Assembly: GCF_024519285.1 (NCBI RefSeq)
Contig: NZ_JAMZCY010000004.1
Span: 620,001 to 684,000 of the forward strand
Origin: Cohnella sp. WQ 127256
GTDB taxonomy: Bacteria > Bacillota > Bacilli > Paenibacillales > Paenibacillaceae
Length of the DNA stretch: 64,000 bases
Direction of reading: 5' to 3'
Of this stretch, positions 34,113-42,934 are shown in pieces (the stretch's first letter is position 1; the number at the start of each line of letters is the position of its first letter). The position numbers and the translations under genes were made by a program. The notes below the pieces were generated by a model. It worked only from the letters and a program-made list of their open reading frames with translations, had not been told where the DNA came from and made no database searches.

Positions 34113-35078
34113 ATGAGTCCACGGAAACAAACGGTTATCATAACAGGCGGCAACTCAGGATTAGGATATGAATGCGCTAAAAAAGTAGCTGAGTTTGACA
34201 AAAATAATCATGTGGTGATCGCTTGCCGCAATGCAGTTAAAGCCAAGAAAGCAGTAGACTCGTTAATTCAGGAAACTGATAATTCAAACATAACTTCCTT
34301 GGAGCTTGATCTTTCGTCTCTGGAATCCATTAGAGGTTTTGTACACGAGTTTTCACAAAAGGATTATCCGCCTTTATATGCACTTGTATGCAACGCAGGT
34401 GTACAGTTTATCGATAAAACACACTTTACAAAGGATGGGTTTGAGGCCACCTTTGGAGTCAATCATCTTGGACATTTTCTCTTGGCAAATATGTTACTTG
34501 AGCAAATAACGCATTCAGGCAGAATCGTGTTCGTCAGCAGCGGAACTCATGATCCATTGAAAAAGACTGGAATGCCAGCACCTGTCTTTGTGGCCCCCAA
34601 ACTATTGGCCTATCCTGACCACACGAGCTCAAACGAAGCTATATTTTTAATTGGCAGACGTCGCTATACAACTTCAAAGTTATGTAATCTATATTTCACC
34701 TACGAGTTAGCTAGTCGAATTAATCAACAAACAGAAACAAATATAACAGTAAATGCGTTCGATCCAGGAATGATGCCAGGTACGGGACTTGCTCAAAGCT
34801 ATACTCCATTTATGAAATTTGTTTGGAAGTATGTTCTACCTGCTTTAACGCTATTTGTCCCTAATGTGAATACTGTGCGGCAGTCCGGAAAAGCTCTGGC
34901 TGCTCTAGTAACCGATAGCAAGCATAATCGAACGACCGGGAAATATTTTGAAGGTACCAAAGAAATACAATCCTCCGAACTCTCGTATAACAATGAGAAT
35001 AGAAAACAGTTATGGAAAGTCAGTGTAGAGTTATCAAAATTAAATAAAACGGAGACGATTTTAGAAGCTTCGCAATAA
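34113..35078 (+). CDS. Short-chain dehydrogenase/reductase (SDR)
   Basis: A 321-aa SDR. The cofactor loop is TGGNSGLGYECAKKV (TGxxxGxG), then the NAG motif (LVCNAGVQF), catalytic Ser in RIVFVSSGTHD and the YxxxK pair in RRYTTSKLCNLYF. This architecture resembles protochlorophyllide-reductase/retinol-dehydrogenase-like classical SDRs that reduce aldehydes or ketones. The ATG at 34113 follows AAGGAG with a rather long 13-bp gap; upstream in-frame starts would lie inside operator 2. It is the only gene controlled from this promoter. A role in detoxifying a carbonyl compound is plausible but not shown. Confidence 0.88.
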   Translation: MSPRKQTVIITGGNSGLGYECAKKVAEFDKNNHVVIACRNAVKAKKAVDSLIQETDNSNITSLELDLSSLESIRGFVHEFSQKDYPPLYALVCNAGVQFIDKTHFTKDGFEATFGVNHLGHFLLANMLLEQITHSGRIVFVSSGTHDPLKKTGMPAPVFVAPKLLAYPDHTSSNEAIFLIGRRRYTTSKLCNLYFTYELASRINQQTETNITVNAFDPGMMPGTGLAQSYTPFMKFVWKYVLPALTLFVPNVNTVRQSGKALAALVTDSKHNRTTGKYFEGTKEIQSSELSYNNENRKQLWKVSVELSKLNKTETILEASQ

Positions 35079-35104
35079 AAGAAACGGCTGAAAAATATAG
35101 CGTT

Positions 35105-35284
35105 ATGGACACTAGCAGATTAGCTGACTTTGGCATAACAAATATCAATGCAAAAATCTTTTCCATCAATCCCAAACTTACTGAAATCAATAAAGGAGCT
35201 GAGCCAGACCACCCCTTCCGATTCAGCTATACGAAATTCTTAGTATATCAAACTGGCGAATCAAAATTTAGAAAAGTGCGATAA
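35105..35284 (+). pseudogene. Possible truncated oxygenase-like reading frame (59 aa)
   Basis: ATG at 35105 to TAA at 35284 encodes LADFGITNINAKIFSINPKL...TKFLVYQTGESKF. The Y-T-K-F-L-V-Y-Q-T-G stretch recalls the segment before the HxD iron site of 2OG-Fe(II) oxygenases (YKLLVYxxGxFF), but the frame ends before any iron ligand. No ribosome binding site is seen. It may be the stump of a gene; the assignment is weak. Confidence 0.25.
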
Positions 35285-35292
35285 TCTGCTCA

Positions 35293-35499
35293 TTAAAGAC
35301 GCCACGTGTAACTTACCCATTTGGATCCTACCTTATTAGAGCCAGCAGGATTACCTTGGTTATCTTCACAAATCATTACAAAGTCATGGGACTTTTCTAG
35401 TTGATTTTCAAACTCCTTAATTTGGAGCCTTACGGTGATATTCGTTTTGCAAAGAGCTTCATCTTCAATTGAAATAAATTCGTAAGAGGTTAGTGAAGG
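35293..35499 (-). pseudogene. Unidentified coding remnant
   Basis: The minus strand is open from 35499 to a TAA at 35293-35295 and reads like protein (SYEFISIEDEALCKTNITV, VMICEDNQGNPAGSNKVGSK, WVSYTWRL). A stop stands just upstream and there is no start codon. No family recognised. The rest of the gap to 35656 shows nothing clear. Confidence 0.3.
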
Positions 35500-35656
35500 T
35501 TATTTGGCGTGCTTGCTTTCAATATAGCATATGAATTAGCGTGATATTACTGGAAATGTTGACATGCTATTAGCTGGTATAGATGAGAAACGGCAACCGA
35601 TCTTCTAGCCGACTGCCGAAGCTTCAACCCAAGTAATGAAAACCGAACATGATCAT

Positions 35657-36442
35657 TTATCCGGCCAGCTTTTTCCTGATTTCATTCCAGAAGCCCGTGT
35701 TCTTCCGATTCAAATGTTTCTCGTTGTAAATCAGCAGATCATAGGAGGACCACATTGTAGATGCTCGAATGATTGCATATGCGCCCATGGCGATCAAAAC
35801 GACGCAAACCGGATAATATGGGACCAATGCGCCTTCGGAGATCCCCTTTTTCTCCAAGAAAAAAGCCATTCCGCCTATCGCAACCATGCCAGCTCCGGCG
35901 ATGATCACGGCTGAATACCTCCTCTTCAATCGATTAAAACGTTCTGTTAATTGCTTTACATAACCCTGATCCAGCATAAGGGCATCTTTCTCCAACACAT
36001 GGTAGCGCTCCTCGTCCTTCAGTATGGCGGACAAGAGGACAACGGCACCCGACGCCCCCAACAAAATGATAAGGAAGGAATAAACAACCGGGTCTTGGCG
36101 AAACATCAAATACGGCAAGCAGGCCAGAATGAGCAGGCACAAGCCCGTCGCAATGCGGTTGGACGACTTCTGCTGATGACTCAAATACCCTTCCGCCATC
36201 TCTTGGCTGACATAATACCCACGCTCTTCCCCACTGTCCTTCTCCTCGGTCTCCTTCAGCAAGTAATCAATGGACACCTCGAACAGGTTGCCGAGCATAA
36301 GCAGCTTTTCAGTTTCGGGAAACCCTTGTCCGTTTTCCCACTTGCTGATTGCCTGTCTAGTTGTGCACAGTTTTTCGGCCAGTGCTTCCTGGGAGTAACC
36401 CTTTTCTTTTCTTAGTCGCAATAATTTTTCGTTAAATGACAT
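35657..36442 (-). CDS. XRE-type HTH regulator with membrane domain
   Basis: A 261-aa protein. A Cro/C1-type helix-turn-helix covers residues 1-65 (LLRLRKEKGYSQEALAEKLCTTRQAISKWENGQGFPETEKLLMLGNLFEVSIDYLL). A linker and four hydrophobic segments follow (about 97-114, 121-143, 175-195, 205-226). Such fusions are common in Firmicutes and are thought to respond to envelope state. The start has AAAGGAG 9 bp upstream. It stands alone and its target is not evident; self-regulation is likely. Confidence 0.88.
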   Translation of the reverse strand: MSFNEKLLRLRKEKGYSQEALAEKLCTTRQAISKWENGQGFPETEKLLMLGNLFEVSIDYLLKETEEKDSGEERGYYVSQEMAEGYLSHQQKSSNRIATGLCLLILACLPYLMFRQDPVVYSFLIILLGASGAVVLLSAILKDEERYHVLEKDALMLDQGYVKQLTERFNRLKRRYSAVIIAGAGMVAIGGMAFFLEKKGISEGALVPYYPVCVVLIAMGAYAIIRASTMWSSYDLLIYNEKHLNRKNTGFWNEIRKKLAG

Positions 36443-36615
36443 CGGCTTGCTCTCCTTTGCTGTTTGTACCTGAATTATAGAAAAACAACGGACTCGAAGC
36501 TATATGCTTGAGGTTGCGTTTGCGCCACTTATGGTTGCAAATGCGTAATACTCAGTATCGGGTCAAATTAGGACATATTCATGACATCCGATAACTTCGT
36601 CGTTTCTGTCTAACA

Positions 36616-36645
36616 AAAGGCAGCCCGTTTTAAAGGCTGCCCTTT
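36616..36645. terminator. Terminator after the GNAT gene
   Basis: AAAGGCAGCC (36616-36625) pairs with GGCTGCCCTTT (36635-36645) except for one bulged base; T-rich on both sides. It closes the minus-strand GNAT gene that ends at 36671. Confidence 0.65.
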
Positions 36646-36670
36646 GTCCTTTTTGAACTATCGTGTCCCG

Positions 36671-37252
36671 TTAGCCTAGCGTCTCATGTAATGATCGGAA
36701 CTCATCTTCGAGAATAGCCATCGTGATAATATCATGAAATTCCCCATTCATATATAGAGCATCTCGCTGTAACCCTTCTCGTTTAAAACCGATTTTCTCG
36801 TAAACATGGATCGCTCGTGGGTTAAAAGTATAAACCTCTAAATGAACTCGATGTAGCTTTAACACGTTAAAGCTGCATCGAAGCATTTGGATCATAGCTT
36901 CCGTACCGTAACCTTTACCTCGATGATGATTCCCTTGAATTGCAATACGGATACTCGCGCTTCGGTTGATAGAATCGATTTCATTTAACACGACCTCGCC
37001 CAGCAGTTCGTTAGTTCTTTTCAATAAGATCACAAAATCAACACGATCGCTGTTTATGACGCTGATTTTCCTAATCCAAGCGGCAATTTCATCACGGGTG
37101 AATTCTCTTTGTGAGCCCGTCAGCCGATTACTCTCAGGATCTTGTAAAAAAGTAAAGTAATCATCCAGATCGGACTCCTGAGCAAATCTCAAAAAAATAT
37201 CACGACCCTCGATTTGAATCCCTGTTAATTGCGCTGTCCTACTGCTTGTCAT
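36671..37252 (-). CDS. GNAT N-acetyltransferase (RimJ/RimL-like)
   Basis: A 193-aa acetyltransferase. IFLRFAQESDLDDYFTFLQDPESNRLTG is the RimL-type N-terminus. The acetyl-CoA loop is IQGNHHRGKGYGTEAMIQMLRC (R-G-K-G-Y-G/T) at about 110-120, followed by VHLEVYTFNPRAIHVYEKIGFKREG. The start has AAGGAGG 10 bp upstream. It could acetylate a ribosomal protein N-terminus, a small metabolite or an antibiotic; sequence alone does not say. Transcribed singly, with its own terminator. Confidence 0.87.
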   Translation of the reverse strand: MTSSRTAQLTGIQIEGRDIFLRFAQESDLDDYFTFLQDPESNRLTGSQREFTRDEIAAWIRKISVINSDRVDFVILLKRTNELLGEVVLNEIDSINRSASIRIAIQGNHHRGKGYGTEAMIQMLRCSFNVLKLHRVHLEVYTFNPRAIHVYEKIGFKREGLQRDALYMNGEFHDIITMAILEDEFRSLHETLG

Positions 37253-37300
37253 AATGCGGTTCCTCCTTGAAATTATTACAATCCCATATTACACAACTAT

Positions 37301-38065
37301 TTATATCCCGATCTCCCGCATTTTCGCCATGACCTTCTCCATCCTATCCTCAATATCTACACCACTATACTTCGGAAGCCGCATTTCGCTCACGATTTTT
37401 CCGTCGCACATAAACATAATACGCTCCGTCTTCGCCGCAATCTTGGCGTCATGGGTTACAAGCATAATAGCAGTACCAGCCGCGTTGATTTCGGAAAATA
37501 GATTCATAATGTCCTGTGCAGCTTCCTGATTAAGCGCACCGGTAGGCTCGTCACCAAAAATAATCTGCGGATTGCTCATAAGGGCGCGGCAGATACCCGC
37601 ACGCTGAAGCTGTCCTCCCGACGCCTGGGTAATGTCCCGCTTTTCCAGCTCTGCTATGCCCACCTTTTTCATAAGCGTTCTCGCCTGTTCCGTGATTGCC
37701 TTGACGTTCCTTCTGTTGTCACGCATGGACGGAAGAATGATGTTATCCAGAATGTTCATATTCTTCATCAACGTAGGCTGCTGAAACACAAAGCCCATTT
37801 GGGTTCTGCGCAGGTTAGCCAGCTCATTTTCGCGGAGTGCTGATAAATCCCTGCCGTCAAAAGTAACCTTCCCGCCGTCAATACGGTCCATCCCGCTCAT
37901 CGCGAACATCAGGGTCGACTTTCCCGAGCCCGATGGTCCCATCACCGACACGAACTCCCCGTCGTTAATGTGGGCGGACACTCCGTCAAGAACCTTGCGC
38001 CAGTCATCACCCTGGCCGTAAACCTTTTCTATATTCTCACCGGTTATAATCTTCTTCATATTCAT
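37301..38065 (-). CDS. ABC transporter ATPase (MacB/LolD-like)
   Basis: A 254-aa ATPase: Walker A GPSGSGKST at about 43, Q-loop FVFQQPTLM, signature ASGGQLQRAGICRAL (Ser-Gly-Gly-Gln retained), Walker B IIFGDEPTGALNQE and the H-loop in VTHDAKIA. It begins 3 bp after the FtsX-type permease gene. Such pairs in Firmicutes export antimicrobial peptides or lipids, or sense envelope damage. It is the last gene of a TetR-led operon and a product of drug-responsive regulation. Confidence 0.92.
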   Translation of the reverse strand: MNMKKIITGENIEKVYGQGDDWRKVLDGVSAHINDGEFVSVMGPSGSGKSTLMFAMSGMDRIDGGKVTFDGRDLSALRENELANLRRTQMGFVFQQPTLMKNMNILDNIILPSMRDNRRNVKAITEQARTLMKKVGIAELEKRDITQASGGQLQRAGICRALMSNPQIIFGDEPTGALNQEAAQDIMNLFSEINAAGTAIMLVTHDAKIAAKTERIMFMCDGKIVSEMRLPKYSGVDIEDRMEKVMAKMREIGI

Positions 38066-38068
38066 GAC

Positions 38069-40387
38069 CTACTCCTTAATATTGCCGGATATTGTGATTT
38101 GTCCCGCTCCCGATGTGCCGATCATCGTTGCGATAAGTACTGAACCAATCAGCATCAGCGGGCACAGCAGATACGCCGATAGCGGATTGACCACAAACGT
38201 AAACGACGATGCGCCAAACGAAGAAATAATTGCGCCTGACAATATCTCTCCGAGCGTGTTAGCCAGAAGCGTCCCGAGAACAATTCCGATAATGAGCACA
38301 ACTACCGAACGCGAAAAATACTGTGTTCTCAAATCAGAGCTGGTAAAACCTAATGACTTCATGACGGCAATCGAATATCGGTCCTTTGTAACAAGCATTC
38401 GCATGAACAACACCGTAACCAGAACACTTATAACCAGCATCATCACAATTGCAATCTGTGAGGCCTTACCGACAGAGCTAATGGTCGAGCCGAAGGTCTG
38501 CGTAACATATTCATCAATGTCTGATACCTTGGCAAAACGAAATCTTTCCGCATATTCCCTAACTTTTCCGTCAACAACAGCTTCATCTGCAAGCTCCGCA
38601 TAAATAACGGACCACAGCCTATCCTCCGAACGCTCTGTAATAGCAGCCTTGGCGGTCTTCCCGCCATTGGTAATGTCTGAATACATTCCGCATACCGTGA
38701 GATCTCTGGCCTTCCCGTCAATCAACAGCGTAATGACATCGCCAACCTTCTTACCCAGTTCATCGGCGTTCATCACGGACAGAGCAATTTCGTTGTCTGC
38801 GGCTGGTCCTCTGCCTTGGGAATACTTCACCGGGAAAATCGAATGGTCGCCGAGCTCGATTTTGAGCCTCTCCTCCGATCCATCCTGCCTCCTTGTTGTA
38901 AAGGTTTCCGTTGTAAGCACGACATATCGGGATATGGAGGTGTCGCTCTCCATGACCCTTGCAACTTCCGCTTCTTTTGCAGCGATATGGTCCGTCTGTT
39001 GAATGTCCAGGCGCATATCGCTATTGCCTATCCCCATATAGGAAATAAAGCTTTTGGCGGAAATCGTGTTGTACAGGTTCTGGGGAACAATCATAATAAA
39101 TGAAGCAATCACAAGCACAGCAAGCATTGTCGCGTATAGACTTGTCCTTGCGAGCACATCCTTGACGCCGAGAAAAATATTCGTGTTCAGCAGCCTGTTT
39201 GCACTCAGCGTAAAACGCCTTGCTCCCGCGGATTTGTCCTGTGAAATTCCGAACCGAACAGCTTCTGCAGCGGAGATTTTCCGGAAGCGTCTCAGCACGC
39301 TGCTCACATAGCCAATGATGGCTAGGAACACTAGCACTACGCTGATTACTCCGAACAACAAGGCTAAGGAAGAGTTCTCGCTCCCTCCCATGTATAACCT
39401 TATATTTTCAAGCAGCAAGCCTTTGAACACAAATGAAAGGGCAAATCCAACCATGCAGCCAAAGGCCGCAATTCCCGCGTACTTCGCAAGATAAATCTTT
39501 TTAATATCAGATACACGTAATCCTATTGCTTTCATAACACCGATTTCGCGGTAATCACTCTCGACGGTGGCAAGGAGCGTAAAGCGTATACACATAAATG
39601 CGATGGCAACGACAAGCACGCTTACTAGAAGGATGACTGCAATCATAAGTCCGTCGGACATGGCATTCAGCATTTTGAACAGGGGGTAGGTGAGCGTGGG
39701 GCCATTGCCTTCAAGCTCCGCAGAGGCGTAATCATCTTTGAATGCCCCGAGCATGGATAAGTCTTTGAGTCTGAACTCAATCAGGTATTCGGTGCTTCCG
39801 GAGCTCTGTATTTCGGCGTAGTCATGTTCGCTTACAAGAAATCTTTTGGACGAGGCGAGCAGCGAATTCATCTGAGAATCACGGAGAAATCCAGCAACGG
39901 TAAATGTCTTTCCGCCGATTACAGCCGTATCCCCGGTCTTCGCGGTGCCGTCCTTCCTATAGCCGATTGGAACATAGAGCTCCCCGTCGGATACCGTGAT
40001 CCTATTCCCGTCAAGGTCAAGCAGGTAATCAAATTTCCCGCTCTGCGTGCTAAAGCCGTTGTCCTGAACATTGTCCACAAGCGAGTTGCCGTTAATGACA
40101 ATCCGCGAACCATCAACATTGAGAAACTCAAGCACTTGAAACTCGTCAACCTTATTGTTCTGGTCCGCAAAAGCCGTAAACCGTGCCCTATCCAGTTCCC
40201 CTGAATGCATCTGCAGAAAATGCGGGGTTTTTGCCTGCGTCATGAGTGTATCAATTGCACCCGTAAGATTGACGACAAGTATGGACGACAGAGAGACAAG
40301 CATAGCCGCGGCAGCGACGAAGATCATGGTGGTCAGCGTAATTAGTTTGCTTTTTAACATATCATTGCGGATTATCCGGTAGTACAT
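38069..40387 (-). CDS. FtsX-family ABC transporter permease
   Basis: A 772-aa permease: N-terminal helix (LITLTTMIFVAAAAMLVSL), extracellular domain of about 200 residues, three helices around residues 250-360 with the FtsX pattern (ESDYREIGVMKAIGLRVSDIKKIYLAKYAGIA), a second helix and large external domain, then three C-terminal helices (DRYSIAVMKSLGFTSSDLRTQYFSR). This is the duplicated two-FtsX layout. Overlaps the MFS gene end by 16 bp and precedes the ATPase, so all three are co-translated. Confidence 0.9.
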   Translation of the reverse strand: MYYRIIRNDMLKSKLITLTTMIFVAAAAMLVSLSSILVVNLTGAIDTLMTQAKTPHFLQMHSGELDRARFTAFADQNNKVDEFQVLEFLNVDGSRIVINGNSLVDNVQDNGFSTQSGKFDYLLDLDGNRITVSDGELYVPIGYRKDGTAKTGDTAVIGGKTFTVAGFLRDSQMNSLLASSKRFLVSEHDYAEIQSSGSTEYLIEFRLKDLSMLGAFKDDYASAELEGNGPTLTYPLFKMLNAMSDGLMIAVILLVSVLVVAIAFMCIRFTLLATVESDYREIGVMKAIGLRVSDIKKIYLAKYAGIAAFGCMVGFALSFVFKGLLLENIRLYMGGSENSSLALLFGVISVVLVFLAIIGYVSSVLRRFRKISAAEAVRFGISQDKSAGARRFTLSANRLLNTNIFLGVKDVLARTSLYATMLAVLVIASFIMIVPQNLYNTISAKSFISYMGIGNSDMRLDIQQTDHIAAKEAEVARVMESDTSISRYVVLTTETFTTRRQDGSEERLKIELGDHSIFPVKYSQGRGPAADNEIALSVMNADELGKKVGDVITLLIDGKARDLTVCGMYSDITNGGKTAKAAITERSEDRLWSVIYAELADEAVVDGKVREYAERFRFAKVSDIDEYVTQTFGSTISSVGKASQIAIVMMLVISVLVTVLFMRMLVTKDRYSIAVMKSLGFTSSDLRTQYFSRSVVVLIIGIVLGTLLANTLGEILSGAIISSFGASSFTFVVNPLSAYLLCPLMLIGSVLIATMIGTSGAGQITISGNIKE

Positions 40388-41670
40388 ACGTCACCTCTGT
40401 CTTCAAGCCTTTTAATAGATTTCAGGTTATACAAAATTACAGAAGCAGCACTTAACAGTATTCCGGCGATGATAATCAGAAGTCCCGTTCCCCGGCCGCT
40501 GCCTGTACCGATGATCCTGCCCACACTGCCCGCAAGTTCTCCGCCTTCAATCAGCAATGGAGTGAACACATAATCCGCAAGCACACCCGACAGCATATAG
40601 GCAACAATGAACCCAAGCTGTGATAATAACCCGATCAGTGACCAAGCCCTGCCCTGAACAGAATTGTCAATGTTGGTGCGGACAAGATAATCCAAGGTTG
40701 TGTTGACAAATGGCAGCATGGCAAAAAAGAGAAACCCCGAAATACCCAGAAGGATAATATTTTCCCGAAGTCCAAATACCGCCATGAATATGCCTTCCCA
40801 AAATAGCGAAAGTGAAAGGATTTTGACAAAACTCCTTTTGATCCGAACCATTCCAATCAGCACACTCGATACAAGCATCCCCAGAGCGATAATGGTCTCA
40901 AGCGTTCCTAATACAGCGCTGTCCGAAAAAGCAAGGATCATGGGCATAGTAAGCGTTTCGATGAAACCAAGAAAAAAGGTCATTACGGAGGTCATAATTA
41001 CAAGTACAAGCACACCTCTGTTACTAGAAACGGCTCTCCACCCTTCCTTAAATTCACGCATGAACGACCCGGTCTGTTCAGACTTCTTGGAAGCAAGGCC
41101 CCTGCGTACCGCAAGCGTCGAAGCAACGGTTACAAAAAAGGTGCAGATGTCGATAATAAGCAGCAGCTTCACATCAGAGACAATCAGCAGATATCCCGCA
41201 AGTGCCGGGGAAATCAGATATTTGGCTGAGCCTGCCACCTGAACAAAACCGCTTGCCTTCGTATACTGCTCCTCGGTAAGCAGATCCGTAACCGTAGCTT
41301 TATACGCAGGATCAAGCAGCGATGAGAATACCGAGCTTAAGGTCACTCCCACGCAAATCTGCCACAGCTGTGCTTCTCCGTTAAGCAGACAAATCAGAAT
41401 AAATACAAGTCCTATTGCAGAAAGGCTGTCGCCCAGTATCATTAGAATTCTCCGGTCATAGCGGTCCGCAAGCACTCCCGTCACGGGACTTAACAGCAGT
41501 GATGGCATAAATGCAAGCAGAGTGACCAGTGCCATGGCCGATGCCTGCCCTGTCTGCTGATAAATATAAACCCCAAGCCCAAATGCTGTAAGCCCGCTTC
41601 CAATCGTTGAGACAAGCTGTCCCGACCACAGCAGAATAAATTTGCCGAAAGCTCCTCCCGGATTATTCAT
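40372..41670 (-). CDS. MFS drug-efflux transporter
   Basis: A 432-aa major facilitator with about 12 hydrophobic segments. The loop 2-3 motif is GVLADRYDRRILMILGD. The N-terminus FILLWSGQLVSTIGSGLTAFGLGVYIYQQTG is of the MFS_3/MefA-like type, known for macrolide and related efflux. The start overlaps the TetR gene by 8 bp and its end overlaps the ABC permease, so it is tightly coupled to both. Substrate not known. Confidence 0.88.
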   Translation of the reverse strand: MNNPGGAFGKFILLWSGQLVSTIGSGLTAFGLGVYIYQQTGQASAMALVTLLAFMPSLLLSPVTGVLADRYDRRILMILGDSLSAIGLVFILICLLNGEAQLWQICVGVTLSSVFSSLLDPAYKATVTDLLTEEQYTKASGFVQVAGSAKYLISPALAGYLLIVSDVKLLLIIDICTFFVTVASTLAVRRGLASKKSEQTGSFMREFKEGWRAVSSNRGVLVLVIMTSVMTFFLGFIETLTMPMILAFSDSAVLGTLETIIALGMLVSSVLIGMVRIKRSFVKILSLSLFWEGIFMAVFGLRENIILLGISGFLFFAMLPFVNTTLDYLVRTNIDNSVQGRAWSLIGLLSQLGFIVAYMLSGVLADYVFTPLLIEGGELAGSVGRIIGTGSGRGTGLLIIIAGILLSAASVILYNLKSIKRLEDRGDVCTTG

Positions 41671-42319
41671 TGCCGTCTCTACCCTTACCCAATATCTGCA
41701 TAACGTTCATCAGACTTCCGCTTTCGGCACCAAGCAGCCTTTCTACGTTAAAAATAAACGACAGCATACGTGAAGTACGCTCCTCGTTCGTCAAATCAAC
41801 CCTATCATCATCAAAGATGGCATTCGCATATACGATAACCATCTCCATACATTCATACGGATACGGCGTGTTGAACTTTCCCTGCTCAATACCCTCGCGG
41901 ATGATTGGTGTCAGGATCGGCGGAACGCCGCTTATAATGACCTTTTGTATCTTCTGATGCATCAGCGCGTTCTGGGGCCTGTGAATATGCTCCATAATTT
42001 CCTTGCCGCTTCCGCTCCCGTTTTCGCTGCTTATGTTCAGTGCCATGACCACGCGGAGAATGCGCTCGATGACGGGTACGCTCTTATCCAGGGCAACTTC
42101 CTGCGCTGCACCTAAAAGATTGATGCTGTACCGCTCAATCAGAGCGTCCATAATATCCTCCTTCGACTTGAAGTGATGATATAGCGTTCCCCGTGCGATT
42201 CCCACCTTGACCAAAATATCGTTCGTACTTGTACCGTCAAATCCCTTCTGCCCAAAAAGCTCATCCGCCGCGTCAAGTATTTCGTTTCTGCGTTCTTCTG
42301 CTTCTTTTACAACTCTCAT
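41663..42319 (-). CDS. TetR/AcrR family repressor of the efflux operon
   Basis: A 218-aa regulator. The helix-turn-helix covers about 10-55 (RRNEILDAADELFGQKGFDGTSTNDILVKVGIARGTLYHHFKSKEDIMDALIERY), followed by a helical ligand domain. The start at 42319 has AAGGAG 8 bp upstream. It is the first gene of the efflux operon, and a highly regular palindrome lies 45 bp ahead of it, which suggests autoregulation and induction by the transported drug. Function inferred from layout. Confidence 0.9.
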   Translation of the reverse strand: MRVVKEAEERRNEILDAADELFGQKGFDGTSTNDILVKVGIARGTLYHHFKSKEDIMDALIERYSINLLGAAQEVALDKSVPVIERILRVVMALNISSENGSGSGKEIMEHIHRPQNALMHQKIQKVIISGVPPILTPIIREGIEQGKFNTPYPYECMEMVIVYANAIFDDDRVDLTNEERTSRMLSFIFNVERLLGAESGSLMNVMQILGKGRDGNE

Positions 42320-42363
42320 CGTTGCATCTCCTTGTTATCTGCCAGGTTATGCATGAACAGATC

Positions 42364-42386
42364 GACCGACCGACTGTCTGTCTGTC
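42364..42386. promoter_or_regulatory. Operator of the TetR efflux operon
   Basis: A 23-bp palindrome made of three GAC triplets spaced by C, a central T, and three GTC triplets spaced by T. The GAC/GTC half-sites are fully symmetric. It lies 45 bp upstream of the TetR start, a usual place for an AcrR-type operator. Confidence 0.75.
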
Positions 42387-42469
42387 ACTTATGAAGTTAA
42401 TGATAGCATATTGTTTGAAGGAGTGGAAGTAGGCAGGGCATAAATCATGGGAAAGGTTTGGGAGTCATT

Positions 42470-42512
42470 CCAAAGCCACAACTCTAGTAAATAGCCGGAG
42501 TTGTGGCTTTGG
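42470..42512. repeat. Perfect 15-bp inverted repeat
   Basis: CCAAAGCCACAACTC (42470-42484) and GAGTTGTGGCTTTGG (42498-42512) with a 13-bp loop. No T run follows. It may be a terminator-like or mRNA-stabilising hairpin. Confidence 0.7.
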
Positions 42513-42610
42513 TCGGGCCTCGCTAAGAGTCTACTTCTTCTGCAGATGGCACCTTCCATCCCGGGATGAACTGTCGCACTTCATATACAATCCGTCACAA
42601 AGATAAAGTA

Positions 42611-42634
42611 GGGGAGCCACTCTCGTAGCTCCCC
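42611..42634. repeat. Short perfect inverted repeat
   Basis: GGGGAGC (42611-42617) pairs with GCTCCCC (42628-42634), 10-bp loop. It is the middle one of three hairpins between the efflux and lipid-linked sugar modules. Confidence 0.5.
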
Positions 42635-42655
42635 CCTCACCGGCCATATGATAGA

Positions 42656-42698
42656 AGAGACCTCCGTTCCCATGAGGCACATGGGAACGGAGGTCTCT
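42656..42698. repeat. Perfect 19-bp inverted repeat with 5-bp loop
   Basis: AGAGACCTCCGTTCCCATG (42656-42674), loop AGGCA, then the exact complement (42680-42698). It is the longest perfect hairpin found in the window. No T run follows on either side, so simple termination is uncertain. Confidence 0.75.
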
Positions 42699-42760
42699 AT
42701 GATACGAGTTCAGGCTTTTGAGCAATTCCGTATGTATTATCACTGAGGGGTATCGCCATT

Positions 42761-42783
42761 AAAAAACCTTATTCCGGTTTTTT
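42761..42783. terminator. A/T-flanked small hairpin, possible terminator
   Basis: AAAAAACC (42761-42768) and GGTTTTTT (42776-42783) with a 7-bp loop. Only two G-C pairs hold the stem, so it is weak. It lies past a possible 17-codon peptide on the minus strand (42792-42842). Confidence 0.35.
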
Positions 42784-42886
42784 TCTTTTTTGCCATGATG
42801 TTGTTTGTTTAATCATTTGCAATCCGCACCTCCTATTTGCTCATAGGCCTTATCGTTCATCTCGTATCTCTTGTTTTCCACTTTTT

Positions 42887-42933
42887 TTCGCCGTCACTTA
42901 TGGTAGGGTTCCCCGTATCACAAATAGAGCGAA
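42887..42933 (+). repeat. Dispersed TTCGC...GCGAA palindromic repeat, copy 4 (47 bp)
   Basis: TTCGCCGTCACTTATGG at the left, CACAAATAGAGCGAA at the right. Its reverse complement begins like the copy at 49059 (TTCGCTCTATTTGTGATA), showing the near-palindromic design. It ends just before the stop of the GT2 gene at 42935. Confidence 0.7.
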
Positions 42934-42934
42934 T

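Noticed and set aside
42531-42743. 70-aa minus-strand frame over the hairpin cluster
   Set aside because: Its codons are dictated by two inverted repeats, and it lacks a ribosome binding site.
42470-42783. Hairpin cluster as a CRISPR array
   Set aside because: The stems differ from one another and there are no regularly spaced identical repeats or cas genes.
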